Below, in pieces: positions 1-7,228 of a stretch of 28,932 nucleotides of DNA. The stretch's first letter is position 1; each line of letters starts with the position of its first letter. Both the position numbers and the translations under genes were made by a program. Origin of the DNA: Motiliproteus sp047622605 (GTDB taxonomy: Bacteria; Pseudomonadota; Gammaproteobacteria; Pseudomonadales; Balneatricaceae); contig JBLHND010000030.1 in NCBI GenBank assembly GCA_047622605.1, positions 1 through 28,932 on the forward strand, given 5' to 3'. The notes beneath the pieces were generated by a model. It had not been told where the DNA came from. It did no database searches and worked only from the letters and a program-made list of their open reading frames with translations.

Positions 1-622
1 AGATATCCGCCCCCATCGCGATCAAACACTCGGCAAGGTCGACCACTTCAGGTTCTTTCGCCGCATTTTCAAGGGTGGTGATCCCCTTCGCCAGGGTCGC
101 CGCCATCAATATATTTTCAGTACCGGTCACCGTCACGGTATCGAAGAGAATGTGTGCACCCCTGAGGCCGCCATCGGCCTCGGCGTGAATATAGCCCTCT
201 TCCACGGTGATCGTCGCGCCCATCGCCTCCAGGCCGCGAATATGCAGATCTACCGGACGACTGCCGATCGCACAGCCTCCAGGCAGCGATACTTCAGCCT
301 TGCCAAACCGTGCCAGCATCGGCCCCAGCACCAGAATCGACGCCCGCATGGTCTTAACCAGATCATAGGGAGCGATCAGGGTATTAACGTGTCGAGGATC
401 GATCTCCGCATTATGGTTTTCATCCATCGCCACACCGACCCCCATTCGACCCAGGAGTTTGAGCATGGTCGTGACATCCTGCAGCTGGGGCAGGTTGCGA
501 ATATTTACCACCCCCTCGGCCAACAGCGTTGCGGCAAGGATAGGCAGGGCCGCATTTTTGGCTCCCGAGATCCAGACTTCGCCATCGATCCGGCATTCAC
601 CGGATATTTTCAATTTATCCAT
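1..622 (-). CDS. murA: UDP-N-acetylglucosamine 1-carboxyvinyltransferase (N-terminal half, cut by window edge)
   Basis: MurA transfers enolpyruvate from PEP to UDP-GlcNAc, the first committed cytoplasmic step of peptidoglycan synthesis. The minus-strand reading begins MDKLKISGECRIDGEVWISG, followed by the substrate-loop residues GAKNAALP (about residues 19-26) and later LPGGCAIGSRPVDLH. That last block holds the position of the catalytic Cys (fosfomycin target), and the cysteine is present. About 207 codons lie in the window; the family is about 420 residues long, so the C-terminal half is beyond base 1. The ATG at 622 is preceded by GGAAG. It lies 49 bp downstream of ibaG on the same strand, the order seen in many gammaproteobacteria. 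Identity is certain; only completeness is unknown. Confidence 0.96.
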   Translation of the reverse strand, partial: MDKLKISGECRIDGEVWISGAKNAALPILAATLLAEGVVNIRNLPQLQDVTTMLKLLGRMGVGVAMDENHNAEIDPRHVNTLIAPYDLVKTMRASILVLGPMLARFGKAEVSLPGGCAIGSRPVDLHIRGLEAMGATITVEEGYIHAEADGGLRGAHILFDTVTVTGTENILMAATLAKGITTLENAAKEPEVVDLAECLIAMGADI

Positions 623-671
623 ACTACTTCCACTGGTACAGGACCCGTTATATACCCGGATCTAGTCAACA

Positions 672-917
672 CTAGCCGTTTTGCAGCGCAAGCCACTGAG
701 CGGGCGTATAGGTCTTTATCTTCACCGCATGGATCGAGCCATCGGCGATCTGTGCGTTTACACAGCCATAAACCAGCTGCTGCTTTTTAACCGGCGACAA
801 GCCTGCGAAGAGTTCGCCTACGACGGTGACCTCAAAAGAGCAACCCTCACCTGCGGTGATCACTTCACAGCCTTCGAGTTGCTGTTCGATCAGCTGTTTT
901 ACTTCAACTGCCTGCAT
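672..917 (-). CDS. ibaG: BolA/IbaG-family protein
   Basis: This is an 81-residue BolA-like protein. The family uses a small alpha/beta fold to bind Fe-S clusters with monothiol glutaredoxins. The sequence starts MQAVEVKQLIEQQLEGCEV and contains the family segment around FAGLSPVKKQQLVYGC; a conserved His is seen in the GSIHAVKIKT segment. I chose the ATG at 917, not the in-frame upstream ATG at 941, because GGGAG lies 5 nt before it and the IbaG family starts here. It sits between mlaB and murA as in E. coli (yrbA). Which cluster partner it uses cannot be read from the sequence. Confidence 0.9.
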   Translation of the reverse strand: MQAVEVKQLIEQQLEGCEVITAGEGCSFEVTVVGELFAGLSPVKKQQLVYGCVNAQIADGSIHAVKIKTYTPAQWLALQNG

Positions 918-958
918 AAATACTCCCGCTTGACGGATCAAAAAAAGAAGCGGCCAAT

Positions 959-964
959 ACTATA
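959..964 (-). promoter_or_regulatory. Possible -10 box upstream of ibaG-murA
   Basis: The minus strand reads TATAGT about 42 bp before the ibaG start, inside the 98-bp gap after mlaB. No good -35 box lies at 17 bp, so this is only a candidate for a separate ibaG-murA promoter. Confidence 0.25.
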
Positions 965-1015
965 GAAAACCACTCTAAAAGGCGAAGCCTAGAACCGCCT
1001 CAGGCGAATCCAGAG

Positions 1016-1321
1016 TCACGGCCCAGAAGCTGCGACCAGGGACTGCAGATCACTCAGTTCGGCAATCGCATGCAGCTCGGCGGGCAGATGACAGAACTCA
1101 ACCTCGGTACCCCGCAGCAACGCCTTGCGCCGCCAGCTTAACAGCAGCGCCAGCGCTGCGGTATTGACCGAGGTAATTGCTGAAAAATCAAACCGACAAC
1201 CGTCCTTAGCCTGCTCTATAGCCTCGCAACCCACGTCGTTCAGGGGGACCACCGAGTCAAAGTCGATAGCACCCGAGACCTGCCACACTCCGGGTTGCTG
1301 CTCCACCAGCTGCGCCGGCAC
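1016..1321 (-). CDS. mlaB: STAS-domain protein MlaB
   Basis: MlaB is the small cytoplasmic STAS subunit that binds the MlaF ATPase in the inner-membrane MlaFEDB complex. The predicted 101-residue product has a STAS pattern: a beta strand near VWQVSGAIDF, then FDFSAITSVNTAALALLLSW, where the conserved Ser/Thr region lies. An open frame continues upstream to an ATG at 1426, but that would overlap mlaD by more than 100 bp. I prefer the GTG at 1321, which begins one base after the mlaD stop and gives the usual family length (about 97 in E. coli). It follows mlaD directly, with no mlaC between them. Confidence 0.82.
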   Translation of the reverse strand: MPAQLVEQQPGVWQVSGAIDFDSVVPLNDVGCEAIEQAKDGCRFDFSAITSVNTAALALLLSWRRKALLRGTEVEFCHLPAELHAIAELSDLQSLVAASGP

Positions 1322-1322
1322 C

Positions 1323-1781
1323 TTACTCAGTGACCTTATTAAACAGGAACTTGCCAATAAGCTCCTCGAGTACCAGCGAAGATTGCGTATCGCCAATAGT
1401 ATCGCCATCGCGAAGTAGCTCTTCATCGGCGCCGACGGTCACCCCTATATACTTCTCGCCCAACAACCCGGCGGTAAGAATCGCAGCCGAGGTATCGTAG
1501 CTCAGGTAGTTCGCATCCTTATTGATCTTCATTTCGACGCGCGCCTTGAGGAGTTTCTTGTCGATAGTGATGGCGGTAACCTCGCCAATCAATACGCCCG
1601 ACATCGAGACTTTAGAGCGCTCGGTCAGCCCACCTGCGTTCTCAAACAGGGCGTAGAGGGTATAGCTCGGTTGAGTACCAGATAGGCTCAGGCCGCTGAC
1701 ATTGACGATTAGCACCGCCAGCGCCACCAATCCGGCCAGCATAAAGGTACCGACACTCAGTTCTAGGGTTCGCATCCGCAT
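1323..1781 (-). CDS. mlaD: Phospholipid ABC transporter substrate-binding protein MlaD (MCE domain)
   Basis: MlaD is the single-pass MCE protein that forms a hexameric ring on the periplasmic side of MlaE and passes phospholipids to or from MlaC. The 152-residue product has one N-terminal membrane helix (about residues 10-30), then the MCE domain with the typical stretch LYALFENAGGLTERSKVSMSG. The C-terminal part SSLVLEELIGKFLFN matches the hydrophobic pore helix of short MlaD proteins. The ATG at 1781 lies 2 bp after the mlaE stop, with GGAG upstream. The protein looks complete, so the missing downstream mlaC did not truncate it. Confidence 0.93.
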   Translation of the reverse strand: MRMRTLELSVGTFMLAGLVALAVLIVNVSGLSLSGTQPSYTLYALFENAGGLTERSKVSMSGVLIGEVTAITIDKKLLKARVEMKINKDANYLSYDTSAAILTAGLLGEKYIGVTVGADEELLRDGDTIGDTQSSLVLEELIGKFLFNKVTE

Positions 1782-1783
1782 GA

Positions 1784-2566
1784 TTAAAGATCTCCAAACA
1801 TAAGTGCTGTCAGCAGGAAGTCGAGCCCCAATATTGCCAACGAAGAATAGACAACGGTTGTAGTCGTCGCCTTACTGATCCCTTCAGACGTAGGGACACA
1901 ATCATAACCCTGGAAAACAGCGATCCAGGTCACTACAAAACCAAAGACGATCGCCTTGATGATGCCATTAACGACATCCTCGCCAAACTCAACCGAGGAT
2001 TGCATATTGGACCAGAACGAGCCTTCGTAGATGCCCAGCCATTCAACTCCGACCAGCATGCCACCCCAGACCCCGACCACACTGAAGATCATCGAGAGTA
2101 TGGGTAGCGAAATAAAGCCGGCCCAGAACCGGGGGGCCACTATTCGACGCAGCGGATCTACACCGATCATCTCCATCCCTGCCAGTTGCTCCGTCGCCTT
2201 CATCAGGCCGATCTCGGCGGTCAACGCCGATCCTGCCCGACCCGCGAACAACAACGCGGTCACCACCGGCGACAGCTCGCGCACCAGGGTAAGCGCCACC
2301 ATCTGCCCGACCGCCTGCTCCGACCCGTAATCGACCAACAGGGTGTAACCCTGCAAGCTGATCACCATGCCGATAAACAACCCCGATACGATGATAATAA
2401 CCATCGACAGCACCCCTATGGAGTACAGCTGGCGCATCAGGAGCGGAAAACTGGTTCTCGGGGTCGGCAGCGCAACCAGAGAGTGGTATAGAAACACCCC
2501 CGAGCGCCCCAGATTCATCACTCTGGACAGCGCACTGCGCCCTAGTGTTGCAATCATTTCGATCAT
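1784..2566 (-). CDS. mlaE: Phospholipid ABC transporter permease MlaE
   Basis: MlaE is the integral membrane permease of the Mla system that maintains outer-membrane lipid asymmetry. The 260-residue sequence has several hydrophobic segments and hallmark family stretches such as LVRELSPVVTALLFAGRAGS and AEIGLMKATEQLAGMEMIGV. Its start overlaps the mlaF stop in an ATGA arrangement, indicating translational coupling. Length matches the family (about 260). Confidence 0.95.
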   Translation of the reverse strand: MIEMIATLGRSALSRVMNLGRSGVFLYHSLVALPTPRTSFPLLMRQLYSIGVLSMVIIIVSGLFIGMVISLQGYTLLVDYGSEQAVGQMVALTLVRELSPVVTALLFAGRAGSALTAEIGLMKATEQLAGMEMIGVDPLRRIVAPRFWAGFISLPILSMIFSVVGVWGGMLVGVEWLGIYEGSFWSNMQSSVEFGEDVVNGIIKAIVFGFVVTWIAVFQGYDCVPTSEGISKATTTTVVYSSLAILGLDFLLTALMFGDL

Positions 2567-3381
2567 CGGCCTGCACCCCCGGGCATCAAACTCTCTAAAT
2601 AGTCAGCCGCCGGATAATGGAAGGGGACAGGCCCATCGGGAAGCCCCTGCATAAATTGCCTCACCTGCGGCAGATCCTCGCCCAACACCTGCTCTGGCGT
2701 CCCGTGGGCCAGCACGCGGGAATCCGAGACCAGATAGACATAATCGGCAATACTGAGCGTTTCCTTGATATCGTGAGAGACCACGATACTGGTGTGCCCC
2801 AGGGCGGTATTAAGCGACCTGATCAACTTAACCACCACCCCCATCGCAATAGGATCTTGACCTGCAAAAGGCTCATCGTACATCATCAGATCCGGATCCA
2901 ACGCGATCGCCCGCGCTAGGGCAACGCGCCGAGCCATGCCGCCGGAGAGTTCACTGGGCATCAATTTCTCGGCCCCACGCAAACCGACCGACTGCAGCTT
3001 TATCAGCACCAGATCGCGCACCATCTGCTCCGGCAACCGGGTATGAACCCGCAACGGAAAAGCCACGTTATCAAACACGCTCATATCGGTAAAAAGCGCG
3101 CCGCTCTGGAACAGCATTCCCATCCGTTCGCGCAGATTAAACAGCTCCGAGCGCCCGAGCCCTGGCACACTGTGACCATCGATAATAATATCACCGGCAT
3201 CGGGACGCAGCTGACCACCGATCAGCTTTAGCAGCGTGGTCTTGCCGGTACCGCTAGGCCCCATGATCGCGGTTATCTTGCCACGCGGGATCTGCATCGT
3301 CAGATCACGGAAGATAGTGCGATCGCCGCGGGTAAAAGTCAGCCCTTCGATGCGAATAAGAATGTCGTCGAGTAATTTCAT
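2563..3381 (-). CDS. mlaF: Phospholipid ABC transporter ATP-binding protein MlaF
   Basis: MlaF is the ATPase of the Mla transporter. The 272-residue protein has Walker A GPSGTGKT (residues 41-48), the signature LSGGMARRVALARAIA, Walker B DLMMYDEP and the H-loop region VVSHDIKE. It is the first gene of the mlaFEDB-ibaG-murA run, and its stop overlaps the mlaE start by 4 bp. The family has a C-terminal extension beyond the core ABC fold that contacts MlaB; the sequence here also extends past the core, ending near YLESLMPGG. It is transcribed divergently from the Ca/Na antiporter. Confidence 0.95.
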   Translation of the reverse strand: MKLLDDILIRIEGLTFTRGDRTIFRDLTMQIPRGKITAIMGPSGTGKTTLLKLIGGQLRPDAGDIIIDGHSVPGLGRSELFNLRERMGMLFQSGALFTDMSVFDNVAFPLRVHTRLPEQMVRDLVLIKLQSVGLRGAEKLMPSELSGGMARRVALARAIALDPDLMMYDEPFAGQDPIAMGVVVKLIRSLNTALGHTSIVVSHDIKETLSIADYVYLVSDSRVLAHGTPEQVLGEDLPQVRQFMQGLPDGPVPFHYPAADYLESLMPGGAGR

Positions 3382-3442
3382 AGTCTTAAATAAGAGTCAT
3401 AATAAGAGCCCGCTACGGGCACGCTTAGAAACGAGGGGCGCT

Positions 3443-3448
3443 ACTATA
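3443..3448 (-). promoter_or_regulatory. Candidate -10 box of the mla operon
   Basis: The minus strand reads TATAGT 62 bp before the mlaF ATG; the -35 position (TACATT at 17 bp) is weak. A small GC hairpin (GCCCG-CTA-CGGGC, 3408-3420) lies in the predicted mlaF leader. This is a visual match only. Confidence 0.35.
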
Positions 3449-3519
3449 GCATCTGTCTCCGTGTGAATGTAGACTGCCCGAAATTCTGCATCAGCTAATC
3501 TACGCACGGTACCATACGT

Positions 3520-3562
3520 CTGTAAAAAACCGGCTGTAAAAAAACCGGCTGTAAAAACAAGG
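3520..3562. repeat. Three short tandem repeats in the mlaF/antiporter gap
   Basis: Three consecutive 14-15 bp units of the form CTGTAAAAAACCGG occupy this stretch, the last one degenerate (CTGTAAAAACAAGG). They lie in the 457-bp gap between mlaF and the antiporter. Apart from these, the mlaF promoter candidate and the element at 3597-3805, I see nothing else in the gap. Confidence 0.75.
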
Positions 3563-3596
3563 ACAATAGCAGGTTACCCTGGACTGCGCATCACTC

Positions 3597-3805
3597 CTAG
3601 GAGGCTGACCGCCTTCTCGTCAAGAGATAGGGCGATCGTAGCGAGAGATTCCCGCTCTCTTAAGGTAAGAGGGAGTCAGATTTTCTGATCATTTGCGAAA
3701 AATAGTGGTTCTATTTGCCAAAAATGAGCGGGGGAATATGGCTCCCTTCTATCTAAAGAGCGCGAGAATTTCGCAGTAAGTCAGCCTGTTCTCGACCAGC
3801 CTCCT
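3597..3805. repeat. MITE-like intergenic element, copy 1 (209 bp, nested form)
   Basis: The stretch begins CTAGGAGGCTGACC and ends CCAGCCTCCT, an imperfect terminal inverted repeat. Its left part (AGATAGGGCGATCGTAGCGA, 3625-3644) recurs in the elements at 7954-8044 and 23827-23915. Its middle part (AATAGTGGTTCTATTTGCC) recurs at 11733 and 23743. It therefore looks like a short inverted-repeat element with a second repeat module inside. It ends only 33 bp before the antiporter start codon and carries no gene. Confidence 0.75.
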
Positions 3806-3838
3806 TGACTCTCACTTTTATTGATACTGGAATTCTCG

Positions 3839-4807
3839 ATGCCTGAGATGCTACCCGCAATCGGCGCCATTCTGGCCGGCTTCGTGATCCTGATATGGAG
3901 CGCCGATCGCTTCGTGACCGGGGCCGCTGCCACCGCCAAAAACCTGGGCATGTCACCGATGCTAATCGGCCTGACCATCGTATCCATCGGCACCTCCGCG
4001 CCCGAGATGCTGGTATCCGGCATCGCCTCCTATACGGGCGCCGGAGGCCTGGCGATCGGTAACGCCCTGGGCTCCAACATCGCCAATATCGGCCTGGTAC
4101 TCGGGATCACCGCCCTGATTGCCCCCCTACCGGTCAAATCAGGCATCTTGCGTAAAGAGCTGCCCCTGTTGCTGGCGGTGTCAGTGCTTGCAGGCCTGGT
4201 ATTGATCGACGGCGAGCTCGACCGCCTCGACGGCGGCATCCTGCTTATAGGCCTGGTCATCACCCTGATCCTGTTCGCGCGTTTTCAGCGCTATGCCGAT
4301 CCGGACGAGATAGCCCATGAAGAGGAAGAGCTGCCTGACCTGCCTCAAGCGCGCGCCCTGTTCTGGCTTATTATCGGTCTGATCCTCTTAGCCGCGAGTT
4401 CACGCCTGCTGGTCTGGGGCGCAACCGATATCGCCACCGGCCTGGGGGTCAGCGATCTGATCATCGGCCTCACTATCGTCGCGATCGGCACCAGCCTGCC
4501 CGAGCTTGCCGCCTCCGTCGCCAGCGCCCTCAAGGGCCACCACGACATCGCCATCGGCAACATTGTCGGCTCTAATATCTTCAACTTATTAGCGGTCATG
4601 TCGCTGCCTGGCCTGATCCACCCGATCAGCTTCGACAGCCTGGTGCTGTGGCGCGATTACGGCGCCATGATGCTCTTCACCCTGGCGCTGCTGGCCTTTG
4701 CCTATCTGATGGGCAGAGGCAAGATCAACTGCGTCGAAGGTTGCCTGCTGCTGACGGGCTATTCAGGCTACCTAGGGTTACTATATTATATGGCGTCCGC
4801 CTCCTAA
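3839..4807 (+). CDS. yrbG: Calcium/sodium antiporter (YrbG family)
   Basis: This is an inner-membrane cation exchanger of the CaCA family. The 322-residue protein has two homologous Na_Ca_ex halves, each with the alpha-repeat motif: SIGTSAPEM in the first and AIGTSLPEL in the second, each followed by a GSN motif (ALGSNIANIG and IVGSNIFNL). About ten hydrophobic segments are visible, with an acidic cytoplasmic loop (EEEELPD) between halves. I chose the ATG at 3839, with GGAA upstream; a TTG at 3821 and an ATG at 3848 are also possible, the last aligning best with E. coli YrbG. It leads into kdsD, as yrbG does in E. coli. Confidence 0.9.
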   Translation: MPEMLPAIGAILAGFVILIWSADRFVTGAAATAKNLGMSPMLIGLTIVSIGTSAPEMLVSGIASYTGAGGLAIGNALGSNIANIGLVLGITALIAPLPVKSGILRKELPLLLAVSVLAGLVLIDGELDRLDGGILLIGLVITLILFARFQRYADPDEIAHEEEELPDLPQARALFWLIIGLILLAASSRLLVWGATDIATGLGVSDLIIGLTIVAIGTSLPELAASVASALKGHHDIAIGNIVGSNIFNLLAVMSLPGLIHPISFDSLVLWRDYGAMMLFTLALLAFAYLMGRGKINCVEGCLLLTGYSGYLGLLYYMASAS

Positions 4808-4836
4808 GCCCTCAATCAATCAACGGCCACTAGCCA

Positions 4837-5820
4837 ATGGATCTTATGAACTCTCCCGACCAGTTTATTCAGTCCGCCCGCCGCACGATTGCCGTGGAAG
4901 CGGAGGCCGTCGCCGCCCTCGAACAGCAACTGGACCACCATTTCAGCCACGCCTGTGAGCTGGCACTCAACTGCAAAGGCCGGGTCATAGTGACGGGCAT
5001 GGGAAAATCGGGACATATTGGCAAAAAGATCGCGGCGACTCTCGCCAGCACCGGCACCCCCTCCTTTTATGTCCACCCGGGCGAGGCCAGCCATGGCGAT
5101 ATGGGCATGATCACCGCTCAGGATCTGGTGATCGCACTATCCAACTCAGGCAGCACCACCGAAGTGGTCACCCTGCTGCCACTGATTCAACGCCTCGGAA
5201 TCCCGTTAATCAGTATCACCGGAAACCCGCTCTCCGTGCTATCCCAAGCGGCCAACGCCCATCTTGATGTCAGCATCAAGAACGAGGCCTGCCCGCTGGG
5301 ACTCGCACCGACCGCCAGCACCACCGCCGCGCTGGTGATCGGTGATGCGCTGGCGATTGCGCTTCTCGAAGCCCGAGGCTTCAGCCCGGAAGATTTTGCT
5401 TTCTCCCATCCGGGTGGTGCTCTGGGGCGCAAACTGCTGCTCAAGGTCAAGGACCTGATGCACAGCGGCGCAAGTCTGCCACAGGTCAATCAGCATACCA
5501 GCCTGAGTGACACCCTAGTCGAAATCAGCCACAAAGGCCTGGGCATGTGTGCCGTTGTGGATGCAGAGGGCCTTCTGGTCGGCGTGTTTACCGATGGCGA
5601 TCTGAGGCGCACCCTCGACCTGCAACTGAATATAAGGCAGACATCGATCGCTCAGGTGATGACCCGGAATGCCCAGACCACTACCGCCGACAGCCTGGCG
5701 GCGGCAGCACTACACCTGATGGAAGAGCGTAAGATCAACGGTCTTATCGTTATAGACTCTGAGCGCCGGCCTATAGGTGCGCTCAATATGCACGACCTGT
5801 TGCGTGCGGGAGTGCTCTGA
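4837..5820 (+). CDS. kdsD: D-arabinose 5-phosphate isomerase
   Basis: KdsD interconverts ribulose 5-phosphate and arabinose 5-phosphate, the first step of Kdo synthesis for LPS. The 327-residue protein has an N-terminal SIS domain (GRVIVTGMGKSGHIGKKIA, about residues 48-66; then GEASHGDMGM) and two C-terminal CBS domains (starting near VKDLMHSG and VMTRNAQTT). The length equals the family's usual 320-330. A second in-frame ATG at 4846 has a GGAT closer to it and could be the true start. The next gene should be kdsC, but a 73-bp gap leads straight to lptC. Confidence 0.94.
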   Translation: MDLMNSPDQFIQSARRTIAVEAEAVAALEQQLDHHFSHACELALNCKGRVIVTGMGKSGHIGKKIAATLASTGTPSFYVHPGEASHGDMGMITAQDLVIALSNSGSTTEVVTLLPLIQRLGIPLISITGNPLSVLSQAANAHLDVSIKNEACPLGLAPTASTTAALVIGDALAIALLEARGFSPEDFAFSHPGGALGRKLLLKVKDLMHSGASLPQVNQHTSLSDTLVEISHKGLGMCAVVDAEGLLVGVFTDGDLRRTLDLQLNIRQTSIAQVMTRNAQTTTADSLAAAALHLMEERKINGLIVIDSERRPIGALNMHDLLRAGVL

Positions 5821-5885
5821 TGGACCCATCCAACTCTCAACGAGTCATGACCATACAATCCATACCACAACCTGCGGTGCGCTGA
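5820..5885 (+). CDS. 21-codon ORF in the slot of the missing kdsC (possible deletion scar)
   Basis: An ATG overlaps the kdsD stop (TGATG) and opens a 21-codon frame (MDPSNSQRVM...) ending in TGA at 5883-5885. That TGA lies inside the likely lptC Shine-Dalgarno TGAGGA. The arrangement would keep translation running from kdsD to lptC. I recognise no domain. It may be the joined start and end of a deleted kdsC or a chance frame; nothing shows that it is made as a functional peptide. Confidence 0.3.
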   Translation: MDPSNSQRVMTIQSIPQPAVR

Positions 5886-5893
5886 GGATTATC

Positions 5894-6451
5894 TTGAATT
5901 CAAAGGGTTTACAGCTGTTCTTATCACTTAGCGCCAGCCTGCTAATACTGCTGGCCTGGGGCTTTATGGAACCTGAGCGCATCATCCTCTATTCGGAATC
6001 GACACAGATAGGCGAAGCCGATGCTTATACGACCGGCGTCAAGATTCAGCAGTTCGACCTTGAGGGCAGACTGACCCACTCGATCCAGGGCCAGCGCATT
6101 CGCCACCTGCCCAGCACTGATCACACTCTGATCGATGAACCGATCATAACCCTGTATCGGGAAGGCAAAGCCCCGATCACCGCCGTAGCCCGTCTTGGAG
6201 ACTTGGAGCCCGACCATGATACCTTCTGGTTACGCGAAGAGGTGGTCCTGTACAACCAGATCGACCGGCGCTATCGCTTTGAGACCACCAATTTAAAACT
6301 TACGCCCGCAAAACAACAGGCAGAGACCGATGCCGAGGTAGCCATCTACCAGCCCATCGGCACCACCCATGCCCTGGGGATGACGGCAAATTTTATCGAC
6401 GACACCCTTCAGCTACACAACGCAGTCCGAGGCCGCTATGAATCCAATTAA
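5894..6451 (+). CDS. lptC: LPS export system protein LptC
   Basis: LptC is the bitopic inner-membrane protein that receives LPS from LptB2FG and passes it to LptA. From the TTG at 5894, which has TGAGGA 5 nt upstream, the product is 185 residues (E. coli: 191). One N-terminal helix (about residues 6-24, LFLSLSASLLILLAWGF) precedes a beta-jellyroll region with the family segments RLTHSIQGQRIRHLP and FWLREEVVLYN. The open frame reaches back to 5777 inside kdsD, but that extension has no family character. The 3' end overlaps a degenerate second copy of the lptA start. Confidence 0.88.
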   Translation: MNSKGLQLFLSLSASLLILLAWGFMEPERIILYSESTQIGEADAYTTGVKIQQFDLEGRLTHSIQGQRIRHLPSTDHTLIDEPIITLYREGKAPITAVARLGDLEPDHDTFWLREEVVLYNQIDRRYRFETTNLKLTPAKQQAETDAEVAIYQPIGTTHALGMTANFIDDTLQLHNAVRGRYESN

Positions 6452-6596
6452 CCGTTGCCTGCTCCTGCATGGCTCGGTGCGGCCTGCCACCCAGGTGCTG
6501 GCACTACCTCAAGACAACAGCATGACGGCAAATTTCACCTCCGCCAGCATCCAATTACACAACCCAACCACACAACGCAGCCCGAGGCCGCTATGA
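6438..6596 (+). pseudogene. Degenerate duplicate of the lptC end / lptA start
   Basis: From the ATG at 6438 a 52-codon frame begins MNPINRCLLL, the same ten residues as true LptA, then loses the signal peptide but regains ALPQDN (LptA: ALPQDK). It next reads MTANF....QLHN, matching the LptC C-terminus, and stops at a TGA overlapping the true lptA ATG. At DNA level 6380-6517 is an imperfect copy of 6522-6672; the offset is 142 bp at the left and 155 bp after a 13-bp insertion. The best reading is a partial tandem duplication of the gene junction. Translation may still occur and hand over to lptA through the ATGA overlap. Confidence 0.75.
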
Positions 6597-7228
6597 ACCC
6601 AATTAACCGTTGCCTGCTGCTCGCTGGCTGCGTGCTGTTTACCCTGCCCTGCTGGGCATTACCTCAAGACAAACTACAGGCGATAGAAATATCTGCAGAC
6701 TCTGCTGAAATCGATGACAGCAGGGGTACCGCGACCTATTCCGGCAACGTCAAACTCATCCAGGGATCTCTGCGGCTCGACGCCGACGACCTGACGCTAC
6801 ACACCGATAATAACGGTGACGTCCAGCTCCTGGTCGCCAAAGGACGCCCGGCTCATTTTCAACAGCAACATCAGATCGACGCCCCGGTCACCCATGGTTA
6901 TGGCCAGACGATTGAGTTCGACATCCAGCTGGACCTGCTGACGCTGACCGAACAGGCCAAACTACTGCGCGCCGATGACAGTTTCAGAGGCAAACGCATC
7001 CAAGTCGATACCACCAAAAACGTGATCCAGGCCTTCAGCGACAAACGTCAGCCCGACAGCCGGGTACAGATGATCATCAAGCCCCGAGTCAAGACCTCTG
7101 CCGCAGCGGCCTCCATTACGCCTGCGCCCACAGCGACTACCACAGCGACTACCACGACTACCACCTCAACTACGCCTGACGCCAAAACCGACTCAGAAGA
7201 CAGCACTCAAGAGACCCCGCAACCATGA
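6593..7228 (+). CDS. lptA: Lipopolysaccharide transport periplasmic protein LptA
   Basis: LptA forms the periplasmic bridge that carries LPS between LptC and LptD. From the ATG at 6593 the product is 211 residues: a signal peptide ending near LPCWA, then an OstA-type domain (IEISADSAEIDDSRGTATYS, GNVKLIQGSLRLDADDL, HTDNNGDVQLLVAKGRPAHF). The usual length is about 180. The extra length is a low-complexity Ala/Thr/Pro tail (from about residue 170) followed by an acidic end. The frame stays open upstream to 6455, but that part is the duplicated junction and not LptA. The end overlaps lptB by ATGA. Confidence 0.92.
   Translation: MNPINRCLLLAGCVLFTLPCWALPQDKLQAIEISADSAEIDDSRGTATYSGNVKLIQGSLRLDADDLTLHTDNNGDVQLLVAKGRPAHFQQQHQIDAPVTHGYGQTIEFDIQLDLLTLTEQAKLLRADDSFRGKRIQVDTTKNVIQAFSDKRQPDSRVQMIIKPRVKTSAAAASITPAPTATTTATTTTTTSTTPDAKTDSEDSTQETPQP

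Noticed and set aside
1322..1426. Upstream ATG start for mlaB at 1426
   Set aside because: It would overlap mlaD by over 100 bp and add residues not found in MlaB; the GTG at 1321 fits family length.
5777..5893. Longer lptC from the ATG at 5777
   Set aside because: It would overlap the conserved end of kdsD; the TTG at 5894 with TGAGGA fits the LptC N-terminus and membrane helix.
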